Position numbers and translations under genes: made by a program
Assembly (NCBI GenBank): GCA_964510515.1
Contig: CAZEAU010000028.1
Coordinates: 1-29,586, forward strand
DNA from: SURF-21 sp964510515
Lineage (GTDB): Bacteria; Actinomycetota; Geothermincolia; Geothermincolales; RBG-13-55-18
Length of the DNA: 29,586 nt
Direction of reading: 5' to 3'
The notes under the pieces: model-generated
Seen by the model: only the letters and a program-made list of their open reading frames with translations
Database searches by the model: none
What the model was told of the DNA's origin: nothing
Shown here: positions 1 through 7,649 of the stretch, in pieces
How positions within the stretch are numbered: the first letter of the stretch is position 1
How the letters are laid out: the number at the start of each line of letters is the position of its first letter

Positions 1-194
1 GTACCGGGCCTCACCTTCCGTATGCGAACCGGTCCCTATGATGACACGCCCGGAAAAGCATGAGGGGCGTCCGGAAGAACATGTGGCGCTCACGCCTGTG
101 GGGCCACGTCTTGCGAACCCGAGGCAAAACCCCAGGTGCGAACTGGGAAGATAGCGGAGCAGGCAAAGAACAAGACCTGACCCCATCCGGGTCA
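1..194 (-). repeat. Dispersed noncoding repeat, copy 1 (short form)
   Basis: Read on the minus strand, this begins with the hairpin TGACCCGGATGGGGTCA and continues GGTCTTGTTCTTTGC, a GTTCGCACCTGGGGTTTT block, a GGTTCGCAAGACGTGGCCCC block and a GGTTCGCATACGGAAGGTGAGG block before running off the window edge at GGCCCGGTAC. The same blocks occur in the same order at 5228-5680 and 29245-29586. This copy lacks the middle part of the longer copies. Its first TGA is the stop codon of the corrinoid-protein gene. No transposase is encoded here. The terminal hairpin resembles REP or MITE elements mobilised in trans, but that is inference. Confidence 0.85.
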
Positions 195-818
195 GGAGAG
201 GAGCTCCCGGGCTTTTCTCGTGGCCTCGAAGGCGTCCGGAGCGTAGCCGTCGGCGCCCGACCGGTCGGCGAACTCCTGCGTCACGGGGGCTCCCCCCACC
301 ATGATCACCGCGCCGGAGTCCTCGGCGCGCACCGCCTCCACCACCTCGGGTATGCGCTGCATGGTCGAGCTCAGCAGGGCGGAGAGGCCGAGGATGTCCG
401 GGCGGTGCTCACGGTAAGCCTCCACGAAAGCCTGCGTCTTCACGTCCTCGCCGATGTCCACCACCTCGAAGCCCGCTCCCTCCAGGCACATGCCCAGGAG
501 GTTCTTGCCGATGGAATGGATGTCGCCGTAAACCGTGCCCAGCAGCACCAGCCCGCTGCCCCTCTCGGAGCGGCCCAGGTGCGGCTTCAAAGTGGCCATC
601 CCCCGCCGCATGGCCTCGGCGGCCACGATGAGCTCGGGGATGAACGCCTCGCCGCGCGAGAAGCGCTCCCCGATATCCTCCATGGCGGGCATCATGGCTT
701 CCTCCATGATGCGGCTCGGCTCCTCTCCGGCCTCCAGGGACTCGCCCACCAGCCTCTGCGCGTCCTCCTCCTCTCCCGCCAGTATCGCCTGCCTGATGCC
801 GTCCAGGACCTCCTGCAT
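192..818 (-). CDS. Corrinoid (B12)-binding methyltransferase component, MtaC/MtbC-like
   Basis: The 208-residue product has the usual two-part corrinoid-protein build. A helical cap covers about residues 1-85 (EAMMPAMEDIGERFSRGEAFIPE is a family hallmark, partly quoted). A Rossmann-type cobalamin domain follows with the signature GTVYGDIHSIGKNL, whose DxHxxG histidine is the expected lower cobalt ligand. Later come LGLSALLSSTM and VGGAPVTQEFA. Such proteins carry a methyl group on cobalt between a substrate-specific methyltransferase and an acceptor. The ATG follows AAGGAGGCGGCC, which overlaps the stop of the upstream methyltransferase 11 bases away, so the two are translationally linked. 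The family motif is normally DxHDIGKN, and serine replaces the second aspartate. The stop codon lies in the repeat hairpin. The substrate cannot be told. Confidence 0.93.
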   Translation of the reverse strand: MQEVLDGIRQAILAGEEEDAQRLVGESLEAGEEPSRIMEEAMMPAMEDIGERFSRGEAFIPELIVAAEAMRRGMATLKPHLGRSERGSGLVLLGTVYGDIHSIGKNLLGMCLEGAGFEVVDIGEDVKTQAFVEAYREHRPDILGLSALLSSTMQRIPEVVEAVRAEDSGAVIMVGGAPVTQEFADRSGADGYAPDAFEATRKARELLS

Positions 819-829
819 GGCCGCCTCCT

Positions 830-1927
830 TCACTCCGCGGTCTCGATGGGATAGACGCCGTACTCGCGCGCCGCCCTGACCATGGCCAGGTAATTCTCCG
901 GTTTCACCCCGGGGTGGATGGAGTTGGAGGAGCTGATGATGTAGCCCCCTCCGGGGGCCGCTATCCGTATGGTCTCCTTCACCGCCTCGGCCACCTCCTC
1001 CTCGCTCCCGAAGGGCAGGAGGTAGGTGCAGTCGATATTGCCCAGGATGCACAGCCGGTCGCCGTATTTCTCCTTCACCTCGCCGATATCCATGCACTGG
1101 GGCTGCACGGGGTGGAAGCCGTCGAAACCCGCGTCGGCGATGCCGTCCATGATGGGCCACATATTGCCGTCGGAGTGCTTGACGATGAGCTTGCCGCGGC
1201 GGTGGACGTGCTCGGCGACCTGCTGATGGCAGGGGAAGACGTACTCCTCGTACTGGGCGGGCGATATCAGCGTGGTCTGGTTGAAAGCGAGGTCGCCGTC
1301 CAGGGCGATGACGTCTACGCCGTGGTCGCAGGCCATGTCGATGACCTCCAGGATGTACTCGGTCACCACCTGGCCCAGGTCCTTCACGAAGCCCGGGTTC
1401 TTCACGTAATGGTAGAGCAGTTTCTCCATGCTCCCCATGAGGCTCCAGCTCTCGCGGAAGGGCCCGGGCTGCAGGAGCACCTGGGCGACGTCCGTGCCCA
1501 GGTTGCCCACGGCGGCCATGAGCATGAGGAGGTCGGTGGGCTGGGGATGATAGGGCTTGAGCCCCTTGAGGTCGGAGGGCTCCCCGATCGGCCCCCCCAC
1601 CGCGGTCGCCTCCCCCTCCTCGCTCACGCGCAGGATACGCCCCCAGCCGTCCCGCACGTGCTCCTCGTCCACGGGCTCGCTCCCCAGCAGGCCGACGGCG
1701 GTGATGCCGTCCAGCTCCAGCTCCCGGGCCACGGTGAAGAGGGTGTTGAGCAGCTTCACCTTCTCCTCCATGGTCATCTGCTGGGCGAACTTCACCGGCG
1801 GCAGGTCGTCGGTGTAATTGGCCCCGAGCTTGATGATGGACTCCTCGTTGAAAGCGATCTCCCATACCGGCACGCGGTCCGGCTCCCTGCGGGCCAAGGC
1901 CTCCAGCATCCTCTCCTTACCGGTCAT
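830..1927 (-). CDS. Uroporphyrinogen-decarboxylase-family (MtaA/CmuA-like) methyltransferase
   Basis: The 365-residue product starts MTGKERMLEALARREPDRVP, the typical opening of the UroD/MtaA family. It also carries DGDLAFNQTTLISPAQYEEY, KLIVKHSDGNMWPIMD, FHPVQP, LGNIDCTYLLPFG and SSSNSIHPGVKPENY, all at family positions. With the corrinoid protein directly downstream, a corrinoid-dependent methyl transfer role is more likely than haem synthesis. The ATG was chosen over a longer in-frame extension because AGGAGGT sits 6 bases before it and homology begins there. The zinc site of MtaA-type enzymes normally uses a His plus Cys residues. Here the corresponding stretch reads KHSDGN, without the usual cysteine, so this belongs to a divergent subfamily. 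No corrinoid reactivase or other methyltransferase lies nearby. Confidence 0.9.
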   Translation of the reverse strand: MTGKERMLEALARREPDRVPVWEIAFNEESIIKLGANYTDDLPPVKFAQQMTMEEKVKLLNTLFTVARELELDGITAVGLLGSEPVDEEHVRDGWGRILRVSEEGEATAVGGPIGEPSDLKGLKPYHPQPTDLLMLMAAVGNLGTDVAQVLLQPGPFRESWSLMGSMEKLLYHYVKNPGFVKDLGQVVTEYILEVIDMACDHGVDVIALDGDLAFNQTTLISPAQYEEYVFPCHQQVAEHVHRRGKLIVKHSDGNMWPIMDGIADAGFDGFHPVQPQCMDIGEVKEKYGDRLCILGNIDCTYLLPFGSEEEVAEAVKETIRIAAPGGGYIISSSNSIHPGVKPENYLAMVRAAREYGVYPIETAE

Positions 1928-2058
1928 GACATTACCTCCTCTACGCCAGCCTCCCCCGTTGCCCGCGCCCGCATCCCCGGCCTCGCAGCCGGAATGGCGG
2001 TCGCCGCGTCGCCGAAGGTCCTCCCGAGCGCCCGTTGCAAAGCTGCAGCCACACAACG

Positions 2059-2064
2059 ATTATA
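2059..2064 (-). promoter_or_regulatory. Putative -10 box of the methyltransferase/corrinoid operon
   Basis: On the minus strand the sequence reads TGGAATATAATCG, a perfect TATAAT about 130 bases before the methyltransferase start. No good -35 is visible. The leader between this box and the start codon (1928-2052) was checked for a cobalamin riboswitch and none was recognised. The rest of the 1928-2183 gap holds only a direct repeat, GCGGCGGGCGCGCTC, at about 2115 and again at about 2170. Confidence 0.4.
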
Positions 2065-2183
2065 TTCCAGGCACGGGCAAAATGCGGCCACCATATTCCC
2101 GGCAATGCGGGCGGCATGCGGCGGGCGCGCTCCGGTGGGGCCTTATGTCCTTCGCAGATGCAGGTGTCAAGCGGCGGGCGCGC

Positions 2184-2801
2184 TCAGAACGCGGCCTCCA
2201 GGTCCTCGGGGGTGTTGATGTTGAAAAAGGAGCGGAACTGGGGGTCGCAGGCGGCTATCTCCTCCTCCTCCAGGTAGCGCACGTCCAGCTCCCCGATAAG
2301 CTCGTGTATCTTGAGGCGCCCTCCCTCGATGCGCTCTTTTATCCTGCCCGCGATATCCCTGCGGTACACGGCGAAAAGGGGCTCGATATACTCGCCCCGC
2401 CGGGGCACCACGGCGTCCCTGCCCGGCGCGGCGGCGAGCATGCGGGAGATGAGCTCGCGGCTGGGGTAGGGCATGTCGCAGGCCATGACGAAGACGTAAG
2501 GTGCGGGCGAGTTGCACAGCGCGGTGTAGATGCCCACCAGGGGTCCCTTGCCAGCGATGACATCGGCTACCACCGTCACGCCATCGGCCTCCATGTCGGC
2601 GAGCGACGAGCCCTGCTTCTGCACTACCAGCAGGATGAGAGGAAACATTCCCCGCAGGAAGGCGACGATGTGGTCCAGCAGGGAGCAGGCGCCGATGTGC
2701 AGCGTGGTCTTATCCATGCCCAGGCGCTTCCCCTCGCCGCCCGCGAGCACCGCGGCCACGAAACCTCCCCTGTCCGCGTCGCCACGGCCGCCGCCCGTCA
2801 C
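2184..2801 (-). CDS. mobA: Molybdenum cofactor guanylyltransferase MobA
   Basis: The 205-residue product carries the nucleotidyltransferase signature LAGGEGKRLGMDKTTL near the N-terminus, then AGKGPLVGIYTAL, VMACDMPYPSRELI and the C-terminal FFNINTPEDL. This order is typical of MobA, which attaches GMP to molybdopterin to form the bis-MGD cofactor of formate dehydrogenases and related enzymes. Length fits the family (about 190-210). Translation most likely begins at the GTG overlapping the FdhD stop codon (GTGA), giving tight coupling. Longer in-frame extensions run inside fdhD and have no family similarity. The pairing with FdhD implies a molybdenum- or tungsten-dependent formate dehydrogenase elsewhere in the genome; none is in this window. 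Confidence 0.93.
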   Translation of the reverse strand: MTGGGRGDADRGGFVAAVLAGGEGKRLGMDKTTLHIGACSLLDHIVAFLRGMFPLILLVVQKQGSSLADMEADGVTVVADVIAGKGPLVGIYTALCNSPAPYVFVMACDMPYPSRELISRMLAAAPGRDAVVPRRGEYIEPLFAVYRRDIAGRIKERIEGGRLKIHELIGELDVRYLEEEEIAACDPQFRSFFNINTPEDLEAAF

Positions 2802-4057
2802 GCCTCGATCCTCTCGAGGCCGGTGTAGGCATTGAACCTCTTGCCGTCGCAGAAGCCCACCACGGTGAGCCCGGCCCTCTCCGCCACCAGCAGACCCAGC
2901 GCCGTGGGTGCGGCCAAAGACACGAGCAGCGGTATCCCCGCCCTCGCCGCCTTCAGGGCCATCTCGCAGCTGACCCGTCCCGAGAGGACCAGGAGCTTGT
3001 CCTCGAGGGATATGCCGCGCAGGGCGCACCAGCCCACCGCCTTGTCCAGGGCGTTATGCCTGCCCACGTCCTCGGCCACCATCACGGCCTCTCCCGCGGG
3101 GGAGAAGACGCCGGCGCCATGCGTCCCACCCGTGCCGCGGAAGATCCCCTGGCGCCGCGTGAGCTCCTCGCCCAGATGGTAGAAAACCTCCTCCCGCACG
3201 CGCGGCCGCGAGGAGGCCTTCCCTCGCGGCAAGCCCTCGAGAGCGGAGATGTCGGCCCCGCCGCCGCCGCTGCGCACCACACGGAAGGAGGTGGAGCGCC
3301 CTCCCCCGCAGGGGGAGTCGATGTCCAGCTCGACCGCGTCAACGCGCTCAGCGGCGGCGCCCTCCAGCCCTCCCCCTCCGCTCTCCCCCTCTCCGGCCAG
3401 GCAGAGCCGCAACGACTTTATGCGCGACGCCTCGGGGATGACCCCCTCGCTGAGGCAGAAGCCCGTCGCCAGCTCCTCCTCCATGCCCGGCATGCGCATG
3501 AGCGCAGCCAGGGGGATGCCATTGACCCTGACCTCCAGGGGGACTTCAAGCACTATGCGGTCGGCGGCCTCCAGAGCCTCGCCGCCGCGGCGGTATCTGC
3601 GTATATGTCTTTCCGTGGTGCACATACCCACGCCTTTCGCTCCCTTCCCACCTATGATAGGCGTGGCCCTTGCGGCGGCGCAATCGGAGCCCTCGTCCCC
3701 CGGGAGCGTGAAGGCCTGCAGCGTGTCCCCCACCCGAGTCCCCGTCTCCGCCGCCTTCCCGGCGGGAAGCTCGACCGCCGCCCTGCCCCCCAGCACCAGC
3801 GCGCCCAGCCTCCACGGCTGCATGGCGCGGACCACCCGCCTGACCTTCCAATCCCCGCCCAGGAAGACGACGTCGATAGCATAGCGCATGCCGAAGGTAT
3901 GCACCTGGCGGCAGGGGACGATGAGCAGGCCGCGACCGTCGGGCAGGCATGGCGTGCCCAGCAGCCCGCGCCTGCGGGCGTCCGGGGTATCGGCCAGGAG
4001 CGCCCTGCGCGCCAGCACCGTGCCCCGGGAGAGGTTCGTCACGCTCACTTCGCGCAT
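2798..4057 (-). CDS. fdhD: DUF192 domain fused to FdhD (formate dehydrogenase sulfur-transfer protein)
   Basis: One open frame of 419 residues joins two families. Residues about 1-118 match DUF192 (RRRGLLGTPCLPDGRGLLI, then HTFGMRYAIDVVFLG). After a linker of about 28 residues, residues about 145-419 match FdhD: LATGFCLSEGVI, RQGIFRGTGGTHGAGVF, VAEDVGRHNALDKAVG, LSGRVSCEMALKA and GKRFNAYTG. FdhD passes sulfur from IscS to the molybdenum centre of formate dehydrogenase. Its catalytic CxxC loop here reads SPCGGGRS: the first cysteine (residue 250 of the fusion) remains and the second is glycine. A separate FdhD could start at the ATG at 3625 (minus strand), preceded by AAAGGCGTGGGT. No in-frame stop separates the halves, so either a true fusion or an internal start is possible. 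mobA overlaps the 3' end. Confidence 0.88.
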   Translation of the reverse strand: MREVSVTNLSRGTVLARRALLADTPDARRRGLLGTPCLPDGRGLLIVPCRQVHTFGMRYAIDVVFLGGDWKVRRVVRAMQPWRLGALVLGGRAAVELPAGKAAETGTRVGDTLQAFTLPGDEGSDCAAARATPIIGGKGAKGVGMCTTERHIRRYRRGGEALEAADRIVLEVPLEVRVNGIPLAALMRMPGMEEELATGFCLSEGVIPEASRIKSLRLCLAGEGESGGGGLEGAAAERVDAVELDIDSPCGGGRSTSFRVVRSGGGGADISALEGLPRGKASSRPRVREEVFYHLGEELTRRQGIFRGTGGTHGAGVFSPAGEAVMVAEDVGRHNALDKAVGWCALRGISLEDKLLVLSGRVSCEMALKAARAGIPLLVSLAAPTALGLLVAERAGLTVVGFCDGKRFNAYTGLERIEA

Positions 4058-4276
4058 GCCTGCAGGATACACCCTGCGCACGAAGGGGGTCAGCCCCGTT
4101 GCCGGCAAGGCCGCGTGTGCGCAGGCGCGGGCTCTCGCAAAGAGCCGCCGTGCCAAGCCAGACGGCAAGGCCGCGGGCGCGAGGCCGTCGCCGCACGCCT
4201 TTACGGCCTTAAGGGGAGCCCGCCGGGCCTGCGGGTGTTAGCATAAGAGCAGGTGCGTAACGCTGACGGAGGCGAC

Positions 4277-5230
4277 ATGGACGATATCTACTCGCGCCTG
4301 CTCGAAGGCGACAGGCGAGCGGTTGCCAGGCTCATCTCCATGGTGGAGAACGGGGACCCCGCGGCCGCGGAGCCCGTCAGGCGCCTGCACACACATGCCG
4401 GGCGCGCCCACATCGTAGGCGTCACCGGCGCCCCGGGAACGGGGAAGAGCACCCTGGTCTGCTCGCTCACCAAGACCCTGCGCGCCCGGGGCAAGAGCGT
4501 GGGCATCATCGCCATCGACCCCAGCAGCCCATTCAGCGGCGGCGCCATCCTGGGCGACCGCATCCGCATGCAGGAGCTGGCCACGGACCCGGGTGTCTTC
4601 ATCCGCTCCATGGGCACGCGCGGCGCCCTGGGCGGGCTGTCCGTCGCCGCCAACGACGCGGTGAACATCCTCGATGCCTTCGGCAAGGAGGTCATCGTCG
4701 TGGAGACGGTGGGGGCCGGCCAGGCGGAGGTGGATATCGTCAACCTCGCCCATACCTCGGTGGTGGTGACCATGCCGGGGGGAGGAGATGAGATACAGGC
4801 CATCAAGGCCGGCATCATGGAGATAGGCGACATCTTCGTGGTCAACAAGGCGGACCGCGACGGCGCCGCTCGCGCCGGCGCCGAGATAAGCATGATGCTG
4901 GAGCTGGCGGACCGCGAGGACGGCTACCTGCCCCCGGTCATCCGCACCGTGGCCACTTCCGGGGAGGGCGTGGGGGAGCTCGCCGACGCCTTGGCCGAAC
5001 ACCACCGCTTCCTCGCCTCCGCGGGCCTGCTGGCGCATAAGGCCAGGGAGCGCATCCTCGCGGAGGTGCTGGAGATAATCAACCTGCAGGTGCAAGAGGC
5101 CGTCTCCAGGGCCCTGCGCGAGGACCCCGCGGCGAGCGAGCTCGTGCGCAGGCTGGTGGACACGCGCGAGCTGGACCCCCGCAGCGGGGCGCGCATGCTC
5201 ATCAAGCGCCTCTCGCTGCCTCCAACCTGA
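4277..5230 (+). CDS. meaB: MeaB/ArgK-family GTPase (methylmalonyl-CoA mutase chaperone)
   Basis: The 317-residue product has the MeaB layout: P-loop GAPGTGKS at residues 51-58, IIAIDPSSPFSGGAILGDRI, GTRGALGGLS, VETVGAGQAEVDI (Walker B/switch) and NKAD for guanine recognition. The helical C-terminus ends in ARMLIKRLSLPPT. MeaB proteins load and protect adenosylcobalamin-dependent mutases such as methylmalonyl-CoA mutase. No mutase gene is present here. The ATG at 4277 is preferred over the in-frame GTG at 4253 because GGAGG sits 4 bases upstream and the length suits the family. It is divergent from the DUF192-fdhD gene across 219 bases. Its TGA stop is the first triplet of the repeat hairpin TGACCCCGGATGGGGTCA. 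Confidence 0.94.
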   Translation: MDDIYSRLLEGDRRAVARLISMVENGDPAAAEPVRRLHTHAGRAHIVGVTGAPGTGKSTLVCSLTKTLRARGKSVGIIAIDPSSPFSGGAILGDRIRMQELATDPGVFIRSMGTRGALGGLSVAANDAVNILDAFGKEVIVVETVGAGQAEVDIVNLAHTSVVVTMPGGGDEIQAIKAGIMEIGDIFVVNKADRDGAARAGAEISMMLELADREDGYLPPVIRTVATSGEGVGELADALAEHHRFLASAGLLAHKARERILAEVLEIINLQVQEAVSRALREDPAASELVRRLVDTRELDPRSGARMLIKRLSLPPT

Positions 5231-5680
5231 CCCCGGATGGGGTCAGGTCTTGTTCTTTGCTTGCTCCGCTATCTTGCCTGTTCGCACCTGGGGTTTTACC
5301 TCGGGTTCGCAAGACGTGGCCCCATGCCCTCTTCCCGGTGGCAGCTCCTGGGGCAAAGGGCTCTCTCATGCTCCAAGTGAGCGCCTTGCAGTAGCTGGTT
5401 CGCAGGTGTTCCTCCCTTCCTCGGCCCTTGGAGGAGCCTGGTCGCAGGTGTTCTTCCGGCGTCCCTTCGGAGCGCGGGTGGTACATGTTCTTCCGGACGC
5501 CCCTCATGTTCTTCCTGGCGTGTCATCAAAGGAGCCGGTTCGCATACGGAAGGTGAGACTGGACCCGAGCGCTTGCGCGCCCCGCTCTCCTCCGATGCGC
5601 GGGTGGTACATGTTTTTCCGGGCGTGTCATCAAAGGCGCCGGTTCGCATACGGAAGGTGAGGCCGGGTACCGGTACGGGC
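5228..5680 (+). repeat. Dispersed noncoding repeat, copy 2 (longest form)
   Basis: This starts with the hairpin TGACCCCGGATGGGGTCA (7-bp stem, GGAT loop), whose first triplet is the meaB stop codon. It then follows the same block order as copies 1 and 3, ending near GGGTACCGGTACGG. It has an internal duplication: a segment starting GCGCGGGTGGTACATGTT at 5472 recurs at 5597, each followed by GTGTCATCAAAGG and CGGTTCGCATACGGAAGG. Short motifs of the type GTTCTTCCGG recur throughout. No coding frame here looks real. About 140 bases after it (5681-5818) hold nothing recognised. Confidence 0.85.
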
Positions 5681-5818
5681 TCTTCCGGGTAGCAGCACTT
5701 GTTGTCAGGTCCCGGCCTTTCACGCCTCCGGCTTCTCGCCTGCGGCGCAAAAAGCGCGGGACCGGACCCCAGCGCTACGCGCCCTCCGCCGCGATGCGCG
5801 AGTGTGGGCTCGGTCTTG

Positions 5819-6291
5819 GCATCCTCGCCTCGCGGCTCGGAGGCAAAACGCGAGCCCATGCGGCGGGTGGGACAAGAGAGCCGAGGTGGACAGACGTTGC
5901 AAAAGGTGAAAAGGGCCAGGAGGGCAGACGCTGGCCCTTTAAGACCTGCGAGTGCGGAGCGAGGGCCGTGCCCCCGGATCCTGCGCAAACAATCCCCGGG
6001 AGCCGGGGGCCTGCCCGAAGCGACCTTCGCGAGCAGTGTGCACGAGAGAAGGCAGATGCCTGTCCTTTAAAACCTGCGAGTGCGGAGCGAGGGCCGCGTC
6101 CCCGGATCCCCACCACAAGCACATCCGCCCCCGGGAGCCGGGGGCCTGCCCGAAGCGACATTCGCGAGCAGTGTGCGCGTTAGAAGGCAGGCGCCGGTCC
6201 TTTAAGACCTGCGAGTGCGGAGCGAGGGCCGTGCCCCCGGATCCCACCACAAGCATCCTCGACTCGCGGCTCGGAGGCAAAACGCGAGCCC
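5819..6291 (+). repeat. Imperfect ~130-bp tandem repeat bracketed by a 39-bp direct repeat
   Basis: A 39-bp unit beginning GCATCCTCGCCTCGCGGCTC occurs at 5819-5857 and again at 6253-6291 with one mismatch seen. Between them, a block starting CCTTTAAGACCTGCGAGTGC occurs three times, its TTTAA starting at 5938, 6066 and 6201, so the period is 128-135 bases. Each block continues GGAGCGAGGGCCG, then CCCCGGATCC. The first two also carry GGGAGCCGGGGGCCTGCC and TTCGCGAGCAGTGTGC. All six frames remain open for long stretches, but the repeated units do not share one frame and no protein family is recognisable, so this is treated as noncoding. Confidence 0.85.
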
Positions 6292-6306
6292 TGTCGGCAA
6301 GGGCTC
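6286..6306 (-). terminator. Hairpin just downstream of ychF
   Basis: GAGCCCT and AGGGCTC form a 7-bp stem around a 7-base loop, starting two bases past the ychF stop. On the minus strand it is followed by GCGTTTTGCC, only a short T run. It overlaps the end of the tandem-repeat region. A factor-independent terminator is possible but weak. Confidence 0.4.
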
Positions 6307-6307
6307 C

Positions 6308-7399
6308 TCAGGAAAAGCGGAAGAGGATGACGTCGCCGTCGCGCACGACGTAATCCCTGCCCTCCACCCTCGCCGCGCCTTTCTCCCTCGCGGCCTGAAA
6401 GGAGCCGTGGGCGAGGAAGTCCTCCCAGCCGATGACCTCCGCGCGCACGAACCCCTGCTCCATGTCGGTGTGTATCCTGCCCGCCGCCCGCACGGCGGTA
6501 TCGCCCTCCCGCAGCGGCCAGGCGCGGCACTCCCCCGACTCGGTGGTGAAGAAAGTAATCAGCCCCAGCAGGGCATAACAACGCGCGGCGAACTCCTCCA
6601 GCCCCAGGCTCTTGATGCCGTAGGCCTCGAGGAACTCCTCCACCTCGCCCGGCTCGAGGTCCTCTATCTCCGCCTCCAGCCTGGCGCTGAAAGCCACCAC
6701 CTCCGCTCCCTCCGCGGCGGCGAGCTCCCTCAGCCCGCGCAGCGGGGGGCTTTCCTCGCCCAGCTGCTCTTCCCCCAGATTGGCCACGTAGATGACCGGC
6801 TTGGCGGTGAGCAGAAAGAGCCCGGCGAGGACCTCCTCCTCCTGCGGCGCAAGGGGGACGCTGCGCAGCGGGACCTCCCGGTCCAGCTCGCGCTCCACCC
6901 GCTCCAGCAGCTCGAGCTCGCGCCCCTTTTCGCGGTCGCCCGTCTTCGCCGCCTTGGCTATCCTCTCCCTGCGCCTCTCCACCGCCGCCAGGTCGGCCAG
7001 GATGAGCTCGGTGTTGACCACCGCGATATCCCTCAACGGGTCTGTCTCGGCGCTCACGTGCGCCACCTCCGGCGAGGAAAAAAAGCGCACGGCATGGGCC
7101 AGGGCGTCCACCTCCCGGATATGGGCCAGGAACCGATTACCCAGGCCCTCGCCGCGGTGGGCCCCCTCCACCAGCCCGGCGATGTCCACCATGCGCAGGT
7201 CGGCGGGGACGATGCGGGCGCATCCAGCCGCCTCCGCCACCCCCTGCAGGCGCAGGTCGGGCATCAGCGCCACCCCGTAATTGGGGTCCACGGTGGAGAA
7301 GGGATAGCCCGCCACCTGCGCCCCGGCACGGGTGAGGGCATTGAAGATCGTCGATTTGCCCGCGTTGGGCAGGCCGATTATCCCCACCTGCAATGCCAT
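6308..7399 (-). CDS. ychF: Ribosome-associated ATPase/GTPase YchF (EngD)
   Basis: The 363-residue product matches YchF in length and order. G1 is GLPNAGKST at residues 9-17, followed by AGYPFSTVDPNYG, MVDIAGLVEGAHRGEGLGN (switch/G3 region), FLAHIREVDA and a helical insertion. The C-terminal TGS-like domain carries TFFTTESGECRAWPL, AAGRIHTDMEQGFVRAEV and YVVRDGDVILFRF. YchF is an Obg-family nucleotidase bound to ribosomes, usually preferring ATP. The ATG at 7399 is preceded by AAAGGAGGCGGC, an excellent ribosome site. It appears to be a single-gene unit with its own promoter. The most common G1 form has valine (GLPNVGKS); alanine here is a mild change. Confidence 0.96.
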   Translation of the reverse strand: MALQVGIIGLPNAGKSTIFNALTRAGAQVAGYPFSTVDPNYGVALMPDLRLQGVAEAAGCARIVPADLRMVDIAGLVEGAHRGEGLGNRFLAHIREVDALAHAVRFFSSPEVAHVSAETDPLRDIAVVNTELILADLAAVERRRERIAKAAKTGDREKGRELELLERVERELDREVPLRSVPLAPQEEEVLAGLFLLTAKPVIYVANLGEEQLGEESPPLRGLRELAAAEGAEVVAFSARLEAEIEDLEPGEVEEFLEAYGIKSLGLEEFAARCYALLGLITFFTTESGECRAWPLREGDTAVRAAGRIHTDMEQGFVRAEVIGWEDFLAHGSFQAAREKGAARVEGRDYVVRDGDVILFRFS

Positions 7400-7417
7400 G
7401 CCGCCTCCTTTCGCTCT

Positions 7418-7444
7418 ATCATAGCCTACGGGCCGCGCCCGCAA
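7418..7444 (-). promoter_or_regulatory. Putative ychF promoter
   Basis: On the minus strand, TTGCGG (7439-7444) and TATGAT (7418-7423) are separated by 15 bases, a short but tolerable spacer. The -10 is followed by AGAG and lies about 19 bases before the start codon, so the leader would be very short. The same TATGATAGAG string occurs at 13899-13908 upstream of the small protein at 13946. Confidence 0.45.
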
Positions 7445-7466
7445 CATTCCGCGGTGCCGGAGGATC

Positions 7467-7589
7467 GGCGGCGATTCCGGCAAGGCAGACGGTCGCGCCG
7501 GGATACCGGCGGCGGTTCCGGGAAGGCAAACGGTCGCGCCGGGATACCGGCGGCGATTCCGGCAAGGCAGACGGTCGCGCCGGAGAACC
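7467..7589 (+). repeat. 41-bp tandem repeat, three units
   Basis: Units start at 7467, 7508 and 7549, each reading GGCGGCGATTCCGG, CAAGGCAGACGGTCGCGCC and GGGATACC with one to three changes. A decayed fourth start follows at about 7590 (CGACGGCGTCGCCGG). It lies in the 311-base gap between the divergent ychF and histidine-kinase genes, upstream of the kinase promoter. Units abut directly with no unique spacers, so it is not a CRISPR array. Confidence 0.9.
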
Positions 7590-7649
7590 GACGGCGTCGC
7601 CGGAAGCGTGGCGCCCGCGCGCGCATACCCACAGCCGCCTTGAGCCGGC

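Noticed and set aside
60..854. Long plus-strand open frame over the corrinoid-protein gene
   Set aside because: It is antisense to a gene with clear family motifs, has no ribosome site, and its sequence is the low-complexity Ala/Gly/His type produced by GC-rich shadow frames. Many other long frames on the opposite strand of real genes were dismissed for the same reason.
1928..2056. Upstream extension of the methyltransferase and a possible cobalamin riboswitch in this leader
   Set aside because: The extension lacks family similarity and a ribosome site, while the ATG at 1927 has AGGAGGT. No B12-box or riboswitch core was recognised in the leader.
5250..5660. Coding frames inside repeat copy 2
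   Set aside because: They are not conserved in frame among the three copies, and their translations are arginine/proline-rich with no recognisable domain.
7467..7589. Possible CRISPR array
   Set aside because: Units of 41 bp abut with no unique spacers and no cas genes are present.
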